Of a stretch of DNA of 64,000 nt, positions 51,664 to 63,503 are shown piece by piece. A program made the position numbers and the translations under genes. Origin of the DNA: JABFXX01 sp964419605. Lineage in GTDB: Bacteria > Myxococcota_A > Polyangia > Haliangiales > Haliangiaceae. The notes under the pieces were generated by a model, which saw nothing but the letters and a program-made list of their open reading frames with translations, did no database searches and was not told the origin of the DNA. Numbering within the stretch: the stretch's first letter is position 1; every line of letters starts with the position of its first letter. Location of the stretch: NCBI GenBank assembly GCA_964419605.1, contig CAYQQM010000018.1:1-64000 (forward strand), given 5' to 3'.

Positions 51664-52213
51664 TACTGTATGAGACCGCCGATGCCATCGGGTTACGCGA
51701 TGCCCCTCGCGAGCGCTGGGTCAACCATCTGGTCACGCAGTGCGACCAAGGCAACGTCCATCGTGCCCGAGCCGTGTTGCGTCGCCACAGAGGTCGTGGC
51801 AAGACGCGGTGCAATCGGTTGCATGGCTATCTGACGCGTTTTTCCTCGTCGGTCCACTACGATGCGTACCGAAAAAAGGGGGATGCCCGCGGAGGTTGAG
51901 GCACGCTGGGTGACATGGCGGAAGCGGCAGGGAATCCAGGACCGCGTACCCGAGGACTTCGCGGCCGTACTAGACGCGCTCGATAAACGGACGCACGCAT
52001 GGTTTGTGAAGGCGATGGAAGTTGGTGAGTGGTAGCAGAATCAATGCGACGTTCCGGCGTAGGATTCGCGCTGAGCGATGGTGTGAGCGCGCTACGCTAG
52101 ATTTTCGGTCGCTTTTCAAGTGGTTGTACTTCCTTGAGCAGCGTTCAATCCCCACTGGCTGGCCTCTTCCATCCTTGCCCCCTCGCTTTGGGGATCGAAC
52201 CTCCTATCCGCTT
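51664..52213. other. degenerate coding debris between transposase remnant and TA pair
   Basis: About 550 bases with broken, protein-like stretches, for example the plus-strand frame LRDAPRERWVNHLVTQCDQG ... LRRHRGRGKT ... SSVHYDAYRKKG up to 51899, and a 50-codon ORF at 51883-52035 listed separately. No family recognised. Looks like remains of one or more mobile-element genes. Confidence 0.4.
51883..52035 (+). CDS. small ORF of 50 codons, unknown
   Basis: ATG 51883 with AAGGGGG just upstream; the product MPAEVEARWVTWRKRQG ... FAAVLDALDKRTHAW ends with TAG at 52033-52035. It overlaps the tail of the preceding broken frame. Charged, helical, no recognised family. May be a real small gene or more debris. 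Confidence 0.25.
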   Translation: MPAEVEARWVTWRKRQGIQDRVPEDFAAVLDALDKRTHAWFVKAMEVGEW

Positions 52214-52232
52214 ATGGTATTTTTCGTACCAT
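52214..52232 (+). promoter_or_regulatory. palindromic operator candidate over the antitoxin start codon
   Basis: ATGGTA-TTTTTCG-TACCAT: perfect 6-base arms with a 7-base spacer; the right arm ends in the AT of the antitoxin ATG. AbrB-type antitoxins usually repress their own operon by binding such palindromes. Confidence 0.5.
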
Positions 52233-52533
52233 GAGCAGCGCCACAAAACGTGCCGTAAAATCAGCCATTCCCGCCGGTGCGACATCAGTGATGGACAGAA
52301 GTGGGCGGTTGGTCGTGCCCCGCGAAGTGAGAGAGCGCTCGGGCTTCTTACCAGGAGTAAAACTACTGGTTTCATTTCACGATGGAAAGATTGAGATCGA
52401 ACCGGCCCCACTCGAGGTGACCTTGGAAAAAAGAGGGGTTTTGCGAGTCGCCGTTGCCAAAACAAAAATTGACAAGATCGACACGGATACGGTGCAATCG
52501 ACCATCGACTCCTTGCGGACGCGGTTACGGTGA
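52231..52533 (+). CDS. AbrB/SpoVT-type antitoxin (VapB-like)
   Basis: 100 residues. A swapped-hairpin AbrB domain, ATSVMDRSGRLVVPREVRER followed by FLPGVKLLVSFHDGKIEIE, then a C-terminal tail that would bind the toxin (DKIDTDTVQSTIDSLRTRLR). Its stop overlaps the GTG of the toxin gene (GTGA). The palindrome at the start is a probable autoregulatory site. Confidence 0.85.
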   Translation: MSSATKRAVKSAIPAGATSVMDRSGRLVVPREVRERSGFLPGVKLLVSFHDGKIEIEPAPLEVTLEKRGVLRVAVAKTKIDKIDTDTVQSTIDSLRTRLR

Positions 52534-53006
52534 AAGCAAAAAAACCCGCTGTCAGCTTTGATACCAACATCATCGTTGCCGCGCTGTGCAGCTTTCATCG
52601 TGAGCATGAGAAGTGTGCGCATGTTCTGAACCGAGAGCTGGTCAAGCTGTCAACGCCGGTGCTGGCCATGCATGTGGTGTACGAGGCACTTTCCGTGATG
52701 ACGCGGCTTCCGGCGCCATACCGAATTGCTCCGCGGGATGCGCTACAAATGTTGACTGACTCACTGCGCGACAGAGTCACGCTAGCCGGTCTTGAGCCAA
52801 CCGCGACATGGGACGAATTGACCAACCTCGTCGGTCATGGCGCTTCGGGTGGGGCGCTCTATGACGGACTGATTTTGGCAGCAGTTAAGAAGGCCCATGT
52901 CTCGAGATTTTACACGCTCAATCCAAAACACTTTCTGCGGTTTGATACCGCGGACGTCGAAATCATCGATCCAAGCTCGCCGGGCCGAAGTCAAACGCAC
53001 CTGTAG
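52530..53006 (+). CDS. PIN-domain toxin (VapC-like)
   Basis: 158 residues from GTG overlapping the antitoxin stop. PIN-fold ribonuclease: D11 in SFDTNIIVAAL, E52 in VVYEALSVM and D112 in LYDGLILAAVKKAH are the metal-binding acids, and YTLNPKHF near residue 128 is the usual fourth motif. Cleaves RNA in characterised homologues. It converges on dnaE, 50 bases away. Confidence 0.87.
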   Translation: MKAKKPAVSFDTNIIVAALCSFHREHEKCAHVLNRELVKLSTPVLAMHVVYEALSVMTRLPAPYRIAPRDALQMLTDSLRDRVTLAGLEPTATWDELTNLVGHGASGGALYDGLILAAVKKAHVSRFYTLNPKHFLRFDTADVEIIDPSSPGRSQTHL

Positions 53007-53056
53007 TTTGCAACGCTGTCGTGGTGCGCCGCGCACCCACAACGCGCAGGCACAGC

Positions 53057-56602
<3,546 letters not shown>

Positions 56603-56622
56603 TGCAGTGGTACAATTGTGAA

Positions 56623-56640
56623 CATCCACCTCAGTGGATG
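56623..56640. promoter_or_regulatory. palindrome between dnaE and the divergent lipoprotein gene
   Basis: CATCCAC-CTCA-GTGGATG, perfect 7-base arms with a 4-base loop, 20 bases upstream of the dnaE ATG and 15 bases before the divergent ATG at 56656. Could be a shared operator, or a hairpin in the dnaE leader; nothing distinguishes these. Confidence 0.35.
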
Positions 56641-56655
56641 GTTACGATCTAGCGC

Positions 56656-57060
56656 ATGCGGCCGACACTCCCGAGACCCTTCGGCCAAAAATTGCCGCTA
56701 ATCGCAGGGTTGCTGTTGTCGTGCCACCGAGAAGCACCGCTCACCACACTGCCCGAGCCGATCCCGGCGGAACGAGAGATTGCGCTGGAGCCGGCTGACA
56801 CCGAGTGCGCTCGCTTTGTGGCCCGCCTTGAGCAGTACGGTGCATGCACAAATGCTAGCGAGGCCGAACGCACATGGGCCAAGCGTGTGATCGAGAGTTT
56901 TGCAACATCGTTTCAAGCCAGCCGCATAGCCGAACCCGATGCCGAGGCCGATCGAGTCATCGCCGGCGCGTGTTACCGAGCTGCTCAATCGGTCGCGGCT
57001 GCGACAGCGCGTTGTGCGGCCGGTTCAGCGTCGCCGTCGAACGACGACGCGGTTCGGTAG
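56656..57060 (+). CDS. small putative lipoprotein
   Basis: 134 residues. N-terminal basic segment, hydrophobic core LIAGLLLSC with lipobox Cys23, then a helical domain with Cys at four spaced sites (TECARFVARLEQYGACTNAS, GACYRAAQSV, ARCAAG), probably two disulfides. Function unknown. Its 3' end overlaps the convergent glycosyltransferase gene by 76 bases. Confidence 0.6.
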   Translation: MRPTLPRPFGQKLPLIAGLLLSCHREAPLTTLPEPIPAEREIALEPADTECARFVARLEQYGACTNASEAERTWAKRVIESFATSFQASRIAEPDAEADRVIAGACYRAAQSVAAATARCAAGSASPSNDDAVR

Positions 57061-58112
57061 CCGGGGTCCAACTCGAGCCGTGGAGTCTCCTCTCCCCGCG
57101 GCTCGAGTACCGGTCGATGGGGCAGCGGCCCTTCCGCAATCCGCCGATAGGACCACGCAGCCAGCCAGCCAAACCATAGCGGCACAAACGCTAGGTAAAA
57201 TCCGACCAGTGCCCACGCGCGCTGGCTCAGCGTTCGGTGCTTGAGGCTATCGGAGCAAATCCACTGCGTCACGTGATAGGCGACCAGTGCGACGTATGCC
57301 GGATAAAGCAGCACAAATCGAACCGGGAAATAATGCGCGACGATGTTGTGAAGAAACGTAAACACGCGCCGGCCATAGCGAAGTCCTGACATTGTGCGCT
57401 TTGCCATTCCGCCGGGAACATCGAGGCGCCGCAACATCTGCACGCCCGGGTCGAACAGCAAGTACTCGTCCGCGGCCTTGGCTGCGTTAATCCGATACGC
57501 CAGCGATGGTTCGTCTTCGATCGGCGTGCATTCATCCCACAGGCCAAACCGCTCGAGAGTGCGGCGAGGAATCGCCACGTTGCCACCCATGAGGCTCTCG
57601 ACGTGCTTGCGCTGGTCCGTACGCGCATACACGCGCTGCCATTTCAGCCAATTGAACGACAAAACGCTTTTGCGCGCGCGCTTGGGATTGACGTACGGAG
57701 CTGCTCCAGGCTCGACGAACTGGCCCGTCGCGCCCAAACATTTCGCATCGCGAAAGTTCGCTTCGTGGCGGCGCAACCAATCGTTCCCGATCGGGAGGTC
57801 GTCGTCGTCGATGAACACCAACAGGTCGCCGCGAGCCGCACGCACACCGGTATTGCGCGCGCACGGGCCGCCCAGCGGAGGAAACCGCAGCACGCGCAAC
57901 CGCGAATCGACGGCGATCGCATCGAGTGCGAGGAGTTCAGCGGCGCCGCGCTCGGTCGACTGCTCGACGACCACAATCTCGAAACTCTCATGATCTTGCG
58001 CCAGCAACGCGCCCAGCAGCTCGCGTAGCGCGGGCAAGCGGTTGTACGAACGCACGATCACCGACACGCGCGGGCGCGCTTCGCGATGCGGGTCACGCGC
58101 TTGAAATATCAT
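56985..58112 (-). CDS. family 2 glycosyltransferase with C-terminal membrane segments
   Basis: 375 residues from ATG 58112. GT-A fold: VSVIVRSYNRLPALRELL, PCARNTGVRAARGDLLVFID, DDDDLPIG (metal-binding D-x-D), WDECTPIEDEPSLAYRI with the usual E-D. The C-terminal third has two or more membrane helices (VLLYPAYVALVAYHV, WALVGFYLAFVPLWFGWLAA). Probably builds a surface or exopolysaccharide chain; near, but not adjacent to, the rhamnose operon. Confidence 0.88.
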   Translation of the reverse strand: MIFQARDPHREARPRVSVIVRSYNRLPALRELLGALLAQDHESFEIVVVEQSTERGAAELLALDAIAVDSRLRVLRFPPLGGPCARNTGVRAARGDLLVFIDDDDLPIGNDWLRRHEANFRDAKCLGATGQFVEPGAAPYVNPKRARKSVLSFNWLKWQRVYARTDQRKHVESLMGGNVAIPRRTLERFGLWDECTPIEDEPSLAYRINAAKAADEYLLFDPGVQMLRRLDVPGGMAKRTMSGLRYGRRVFTFLHNIVAHYFPVRFVLLYPAYVALVAYHVTQWICSDSLKHRTLSQRAWALVGFYLAFVPLWFGWLAAWSYRRIAEGPLPHRPVLEPRGEETPRLELDPGYRTASSFDGDAEPAAQRAVAAATD

Positions 58113-58316
58113 GAGCCCCGTGGGCCTGCAGCTGTCGCAAACCCCAACGCCATGCAAGGACCAGACAGCACTGGGTAGCCCGCCAAGTCTGTAGAGTTAA
58201 CTAATTCCAGATACATGCGCAATCTTCCAGGTGGACTGAGGATAGCAGGCCTCCGACCCCACAATAATTCACCACGCTATCCTGAGCTGTGCTAGCGTCT
58301 GTGCCGCCGACGGGGG

Positions 58317-58829
58317 ATGAAAATGGCTGTACTCGTTGCAGATCAAACCAAAGCTGGAGCGCAGGTACCGGAACTTCCGAGCACTCCGAATGCAACCTTC
58401 CAGGGTCGCGGCGGCCCGCCGCCAATGCTGAGCATTGGCAGCATCGGCCTGTATCCACGTCAATCCAAATGCGCTAGCGAATTAGACGCCCCCCGCTTTG
58501 AGCCTGCAGGCCCGATTTCCTCCTGGCTGCAAGCTTTTTCGTCCAGTCAGAGCCTCGCCGAACTTGGTGACAGGATCGAATCGAAAGCCGGATCAGTTGT
58601 TTCCGTACCCTTGTTGCCATTGATCGGGCCTGACTTCAAAGAGCAGCTGGCCGAGCACGTTAAGAACAACAGAAACTACTTTCTGAAGAGTCTGGAAATC
58701 GACTTGGACTTCGTGATTTTTGCAGTAACGAAGCCGTTTGCCAGCGCGGATCAGAAGCTTGAGCACTTCAAAATTCAACAAGACAAGCTCGCCTGTCTTC
58801 GCGAGCAACAAAGCCTAGACTCGAAATAA
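58317..58829 (+). CDS. protein of unknown function (170 aa)
   Basis: Starts at ATG 58317 or 58323 (the second has GGGGG six bases upstream). No signal peptide or membrane segment. The N-terminal half is Pro/Gly-rich (LPSTPNATFQGRGGPPPMLS), the rest is predicted helical (LAELGDRIESKAGSVV, FKEQLAEHVKNNRNYFL, LEHFKIQQDKLACLREQQ). No family recognised; convergent with the following pair. Confidence 0.5.
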   Translation: MKMAVLVADQTKAGAQVPELPSTPNATFQGRGGPPPMLSIGSIGLYPRQSKCASELDAPRFEPAGPISSWLQAFSSSQSLAELGDRIESKAGSVVSVPLLPLIGPDFKEQLAEHVKNNRNYFLKSLEIDLDFVIFAVTKPFASADQKLEHFKIQQDKLACLREQQSLDSK

Positions 58830-58843
58830 AACGTAGCCGTGAG

Positions 58844-59542
58844 TTACCCCTCGCTGTGCGTAGGCGAGCGTGGGCCCATCGCGGCTGGTGCGCCTGGATC
58901 GGGCTCGAGCAGCGGCAACAGGTGGCACAGCTCGCGCGCGACTTGTCGGCAGCGGTAACGAACAAAGTCGACGGCGTACGGTTCGTCGAGCAGTAAGATC
59001 AGGCCGGCGTCGTACCAGAAACTCATCGCGAACGCGTCGGGGTCTGCGAGTTCGCCGTGTGAGCTGTGCGGGGATCGGATCGACATGATTCTCCGCGCAA
59101 TCAGCGGCCACCGGGCAGCCTCGACCTCATTCGGCACACGCGCTGCGGCGACGAGTTCGGTGTGCCGAAGCAGCAACGCGTTGCTGCCGCGATCCACAGC
59201 TGCCAGAGCGCGCAAGTACTCTTGAATTCGCTCGAGAGCGGAAGCGCCAATCGCGCGATGGGTCGGCGCGGAAACCGCGATTTCGGGAAGGTGCGCGACT
59301 TCCCACCGCCGCCGGATCGCGCGCAGCCTCCGCATCGCCTGATCGAGTGCGGCGTCAACATCGATCCCAGGCTTACAGGTCGACAGATCCAGACGCAAGA
59401 ACTCGCCCGCGCCGAGAGGTGTAGTTCTCGCTGAGGATTCGGAGCTGGGCGGGCCGCTGGATTCGGCGACAATGCTAGCCCCGGCGGCGCCCACGAGGTC
59501 GACGAGATCGCGCAAGCACTCCGTGACCTCGTCCTCGATCAT
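58844..59542 (-). CDS. protein of unknown function, second gene of a coupled pair (232 aa)
   Basis: 232 residues from ATG 59542, which overlaps the upstream stop (ATGA); an open extension to 59641 is read-through of that gene. Contains a helical N-terminus (MIEDEVTECLRDLVDLVG), an Arg-rich middle (AMRRLRAIRRRWEVAHLPEI), and a C-terminal region (LILLLDEPYAVDFVRYRCRQ, ELCHLLPLLEPDPGAP). No family recognised. Confidence 0.6.
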   Translation of the reverse strand: MIEDEVTECLRDLVDLVGAAGASIVAESSGPPSSESSARTTPLGAGEFLRLDLSTCKPGIDVDAALDQAMRRLRAIRRRWEVAHLPEIAVSAPTHRAIGASALERIQEYLRALAAVDRGSNALLLRHTELVAAARVPNEVEAARWPLIARRIMSIRSPHSSHGELADPDAFAMSFWYDAGLILLLDEPYAVDFVRYRCRQVARELCHLLPLLEPDPGAPAAMGPRSPTHSEG

Positions 59543-60264
59543 CGAGGCAGCTCCAGGACCATAGAAGCGTTCATCGTGGTCGGCTGCGGATAAAATAGAT
59601 AGTTCGCGATGGCGGGGGCGCCGTCGAAAAGTGTGCGCCATGCGCCCGGCTGAAATCCCGGCGGGCTATGAGCAATCTCGCCAAAATCGACGTGAAGCAA
59701 ATCGTAGGCCGGCAAAACTGCGACCAGCTTTTGCATCCGTGCAAGTAGCGGCGCGTCGTACACGCCGGCGCGCGGCCGCTCGCGAACCAGCCAGGCCGGA
59801 GGGTAGGTCTCCTCGCCGCCGATCGCGTTCGATAGAGGTATCGCGTCGATCGCGACCTGCTGCACCGCGGCCATTCGAGTCCGCTGGCTCAGCACGACGC
59901 GTAGGTACAGCTCTTCGATGGGCGCCTCAGAAGCCGTCGCGACCCACTCCTCAGGAACTGGAACACCCTGATCACGCACCTGCACGATGCACGGAGTTCG
60001 GCCGAGACACAGAACATAGATGAAGTCGCAAGGTTCATCATCGCCGCCCTCGCGAACGAAGGTGGCGGCGTCGAGCGCGCTCGCAAGGTCGTCGGCAAGA
60101 TGAGCAATTTCGTCGAGCGATGGGCCGTCAACCGCGGCATCATCGACCTCGCCCCAAGTTTGGGTCGGATACAGTCGAGCAAGCGCAACATCGACCGATT
60201 CGAGCATCGCTGCCTTGCGATGATCACAACCGGTCTTGCTTTTGCAATTGGTACATCCGCCCAC
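59539..60264 (-). CDS. protein of unknown function with N-terminal Cys motif (241 aa)
   Basis: 241 residues. Starts CTNCKSKTGCDHRK, a C-x2-C-x5-C-x-H pattern suited to a metal site. The rest (DFIYVLCLGRTPCIVQVRD, EEWVATASEAPIEELYLRV, YDLLHVDFGEIAHSPPGF, FDGAPAIANYLFYP) is globular. It overlaps the next gene, and both lie 45 bases downstream of lysC on the same strand. No family recognised; not evidently linked to amino-acid synthesis. Confidence 0.6.
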   Translation of the reverse strand: MGGCTNCKSKTGCDHRKAAMLESVDVALARLYPTQTWGEVDDAAVDGPSLDEIAHLADDLASALDAATFVREGGDDEPCDFIYVLCLGRTPCIVQVRDQGVPVPEEWVATASEAPIEELYLRVVLSQRTRMAAVQQVAIDAIPLSNAIGGEETYPPAWLVRERPRAGVYDAPLLARMQKLVAVLPAYDLLHVDFGEIAHSPPGFQPGAWRTLFDGAPAIANYLFYPQPTTMNASMVLELPR

Positions 60265-60309
60265 GCCCCTACTGTACAGCGGGTTCTCCCGCCACGGGAG
60301 TATCTGCGG

Positions 60310-61548
60310 TCAGGGGCGTTCACCGGGCGGCAATGACAAGCCGAACCCGTCGTGAAGTGTGCGCACCGCGAGCTCGGCATACTTGCGGGCAATGACACAC
60401 GAGATTTTGATCTCCGAGGTCGAGATCAATTGGATATTGATGTTGTCTTTCGCGAGTAGCTCAAACATGGTCTTCGCTACGCCTGCGTGCGATCGCATGC
60501 CGACGCCGACGACGGAGACCTTGCTGATCTCGTCGTCAAACGTAATCAGCTCTCCGGAAACTCCGACAAGATCGGGTACCTTCTCGGTCAGTAACTCAAT
60601 CGAACGCTTGCGATCGGCCTTCGGCACCGTAAACGTCAAGTCGGTTGTGCCGTCGTGCCCCTGATTCTGAACGATCATGTCGACGGAAATGTTGGCTTCG
60701 GCAAGCGCGGCGAACATCCGCGCCGCAATACCCGGACTATCGGGGAGGTCTTCGACAGTGATTTTCGCCTCATCGCGCGATGCGGTAACCCCCGAAACAA
60801 CAACTTTCTCCATAGAAGTCTCCTCAGGGACGACCCACGTCCCTTCGACATCCGAAAAACTAGAGCGCACGTGAATGGGCACGCCGTATTTCATCCCGAG
60901 CTCGACCGAGCGGAGTTGCAACACCTTGGCGCCCAGCGAAGCGAGCTCGAGCATTTCCTCGTAACTGATCCGCTCGACTTTGCGGGCCGTGGGCACCACG
61001 TTCGGATCACTTGTATAAACCCCGTCCACGTCGGTATAGATTTCACAGACATCAGCAGCTAGAGCGGCGGCAATCGCCACGCCGGTGGTGTCTGACCCGC
61101 CTCGACCTAGTGTGGTGATGTTGCCCCGATCATCCACACCCTGAAACCCAGCGATCACCGCGATCTCTCCGGCGGCAAGCGCTTCCTTGATGGGCTGTGC
61201 CTCGATCGCCACAATGCGAGCTCGGGCAAAACTGGAATCTGTAACGATCTTACACTGATGGCCCAGGAAAGACCGAGCTTTGCCGCCGAGAGCCCGGATG
61301 GCAAGCGCCACAAGCCCGACTGAAACTTGCTCACCGGCAGAAATCACGACGTCGACCTCTCGGTCGTTGGGATCGTCGCGAAGCTCGGTCGCCAATTTGA
61401 GCAACCGGTTGGTCTCGCCCGACATAGCCGAAACGACGACCGCAACTTGGTGACCTTGCTGCTGGGTGGCAAGACAGCGCGCGGCCACGTTTCTCATACG
61501 ATCGATGGTTCCCACCGATGTGCCACCGTATTTCTGAACGATCAACAC
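60310..61548 (-). CDS. lysC: aspartate kinase
   Basis: 412 residues from GTG 61548 (the adjacent TTG is also possible; GAGGG lies just upstream). Phosphorylates aspartate in the first step of the Lys/Thr/Met pathway. N-terminal VQKYGGTSVGTIDRMR, ALRALGGKARSFLG, FQGVDDRGNITTLGRGGSD, then two ACT domains for feedback control (VTASRDEAKITVEDLPD, SKVSVVGVGMRSHAGVAKTM). Promoter region of 19 bases shared with divergent cutA. Confidence 0.95.
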   Translation of the reverse strand: MLIVQKYGGTSVGTIDRMRNVAARCLATQQQGHQVAVVVSAMSGETNRLLKLATELRDDPNDREVDVVISAGEQVSVGLVALAIRALGGKARSFLGHQCKIVTDSSFARARIVAIEAQPIKEALAAGEIAVIAGFQGVDDRGNITTLGRGGSDTTGVAIAAALAADVCEIYTDVDGVYTSDPNVVPTARKVERISYEEMLELASLGAKVLQLRSVELGMKYGVPIHVRSSFSDVEGTWVVPEETSMEKVVVSGVTASRDEAKITVEDLPDSPGIAARMFAALAEANISVDMIVQNQGHDGTTDLTFTVPKADRKRSIELLTEKVPDLVGVSGELITFDDEISKVSVVGVGMRSHAGVAKTMFELLAKDNINIQLISTSEIKISCVIARKYAELAVRTLHDGFGLSLPPGERP

Positions 61549-61567
61549 GACCCTCACTGTACGTGAT

Positions 61568-61909
61568 ATGCGCCCTGGGATGCCTGTTGTAGTCACGTTT
61601 TCGACATTCCCCAGTGCCGAAAAAGCGGCGGAGGTCGCGCGCACGCTCGTCGATGAGCGACTCGCGGCATGCGTAAACCTGATTCCCAGCGTCCGATCGA
61701 TCTATCGCTGGAACGACCAGCTGTGCGACGAGGCCGAAACGCTCGCCGTCATCAAGACGACGGAGGATCGGGTCGCTCCCCTAACGGCGCGGCTCATTGC
61801 ACTGCACCCGTACGAGCTACCGGAAGCGGTTGCGCTGCGGGTCACCGCCGGAAACGCACCGTACCTTGCATGGATCGCGGCCGCGACCACGCCACTCGCG
61901 GACAAATAA
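61568..61909 (+). CDS. cutA: CutA1 divalent-cation tolerance protein
   Basis: 113 residues from ATG 61568 (or 61580). Small trimeric ferredoxin-like protein: VVTFSTFPSAEKAAEVAR, LAACVNLIPSVRSIYRWN and the C-terminal LHPYELPEAVALRVTAG, which is the family signature. Role in metal tolerance is only known from E. coli genetics. Divergent from lysC. Confidence 0.92.
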   Translation: MRPGMPVVVTFSTFPSAEKAAEVARTLVDERLAACVNLIPSVRSIYRWNDQLCDEAETLAVIKTTEDRVAPLTARLIALHPYELPEAVALRVTAGNAPYLAWIAAATTPLADK

Positions 61910-62055
61910 GCTGACACCAACGCTTCGGAGCACGTCTCCCATCACCGCTCGACTGGCTTCCACCGACCCACGTGCTCCATCAGCTTTCGGGTTGGCCCGA
62001 GGTGCTTGTGCCGCTCGGGCATCTCCGCCGGGGCGGCCGCGTGATAGAAGCGATT

Positions 62056-62934
62056 ATGGTCATGAAGGGGATCATCCTGGCAGGGGGGAGCGGTACGCGG
62101 CTACACCCGGTCACCACGGTGATCTCCAAACAGGTCTTGCCGGTCTACGACAAGCCGATGATCTACTACCCGCTGTCGACGTTAATGCTCGGGGGGATTC
62201 GCGAAATACTCGTGATCTCTACGCCGCACGACCTACCGCGATTTCGCGACTTGCTTGGCAACGGCAACCAATGGGGACTGCAGCTAGCCTACGCGGAGCA
62301 GGAGCGCCCCGAGGGGATCGCGCAGGCGTTCGTCATTGGGAAGTCGTTTGTCGGCGGCGACAGCGTCAGCCTCGTTTTGGGCGACAACATATTCTACGGC
62401 CAGGGACTCGGGGCGCAGTTTGCTAAACGGGTTGCCGAGAACGACGGCGCGACCGTGTTTGCCTATCCGGTGCGCGACCCCGAACGGTACGGCGTCGCGG
62501 AACTCGATGCCGACGGGCGCGTGGTCAGTATCGAGGAGAAGCCGCGGCAGCCGAAGTCGCAGTTCGCCGTGACCGGACTGTACATCTACGATAACCAGGT
62601 CATCGATATCGCCAAAAACCTGCGACCATCTGCCCGCGGTGAACTCGAGATCACCGACGTCAACAATGCGTACCTGCAGCGCGGCAAGTTGCGCGCGCAC
62701 CTCTTGTCGCGAGGTAATGCGTGGCTCGATACCGGCACCCACGAGTCGCTGCTGGAAGCGTCGAACTTTGTACACATCATCGAGAAGCGACAGGGGCTAA
62801 AAATTGCGTGCGTTGAGGAAGTCGCGTTTCGACTCGGCTACATCGATGGCCCACAGCTGGAGGCCCTGATCGCCGCATGCAGCGGGTCCGACTACGCGCG
62901 CTACCTCCGCAACGTTCTGGCTCAGGGAAGATGA
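62056..62934 (+). CDS. rfbA: glucose-1-phosphate thymidylyltransferase
   Basis: 292 residues from ATG 62056 (AGAAG six bases upstream; 62062 also possible). Makes dTDP-glucose from dTTP and glucose-1-phosphate, first step of dTDP-rhamnose synthesis. Motifs: GIILAGGSGTRLHPVT (nucleotide binding), PVYDKPMIYYPLSTLM, VLGDNIFYGQGL (Mg-binding D), EEKPRQPKSQFAVTGLYI, GNAWLDTGTHESLLEAS. First gene of the rfbACD run. rfbB is not in the window. Confidence 0.95.
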   Translation: MVMKGIILAGGSGTRLHPVTTVISKQVLPVYDKPMIYYPLSTLMLGGIREILVISTPHDLPRFRDLLGNGNQWGLQLAYAEQERPEGIAQAFVIGKSFVGGDSVSLVLGDNIFYGQGLGAQFAKRVAENDGATVFAYPVRDPERYGVAELDADGRVVSIEEKPRQPKSQFAVTGLYIYDNQVIDIAKNLRPSARGELEITDVNNAYLQRGKLRAHLLSRGNAWLDTGTHESLLEASNFVHIIEKRQGLKIACVEEVAFRLGYIDGPQLEALIAACSGSDYARYLRNVLAQGR

Positions 62935-63503
62935 GCGTACGTGCGATGAAACTTTCGCCGACGACGCTACCGGGGGTGGTATTGATCGAGCCGGATGTTT
63001 TCAGCGACGAGCGCGGCCGCTTCGTCGAGACGTTTCACAAGGATCGTTACCTTCGATCTGGAGTCGGGGCTGGGCTTGAGTTCGTGCAGGACAACTTTTC
63101 GTCGTCGGTGAAAGGCACGCTGCGAGGCCTGCACTACCAACTCCGCCATCCCCAAGGCAAGCTGGTCTGGGTCACCCGAGGTGAAATCTTCGATGTGGCT
63201 GTAGATATCCGCCGCGGCTCACCCACGTTTGGGCGCTGGGTGGGCACCACGTTAGCCTCGACCACTTTTCGCCAGTTGTGGATTCCCCCGGGATTCGCAC
63301 ACGGGTTCCGCGTTATGTCCACTGAAGCGGATGTGGCGTACAAAGCCACGGCCGCATACGCGCCGGCCGACGACCACAGCATTCGCTGGGACGACCCGGA
63401 ACTGGCGATCAAATGGCCCGCGGTAGAAGCTCCCACCTTGTCCAAGCGCGACGCAACGGCGCCGCTGTTACGCGATGCCGCGCTTCCGAGCTACACGCCA
63501 TGA
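62931..63503 (+). CDS. rfbC: dTDP-4-dehydrorhamnose 3,5-epimerase
   Basis: 190 residues from ATG 62931 overlapping the rfbA stop. Cupin-fold epimerase: catalytic His in GTLRGLHYQLRHPQGKLVWV, GEIFDVAVDIRRGSPTFG, WIPPGFAHGFRVMS, then SIRWDDPELAIKWP, the usual C-terminal signature. Third step of dTDP-L-rhamnose synthesis. Confidence 0.95.
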   Translation: MSVRAMKLSPTTLPGVVLIEPDVFSDERGRFVETFHKDRYLRSGVGAGLEFVQDNFSSSVKGTLRGLHYQLRHPQGKLVWVTRGEIFDVAVDIRRGSPTFGRWVGTTLASTTFRQLWIPPGFAHGFRVMSTEADVAYKATAAYAPADDHSIRWDDPELAIKWPAVEAPTLSKRDATAPLLRDAALPSYTP

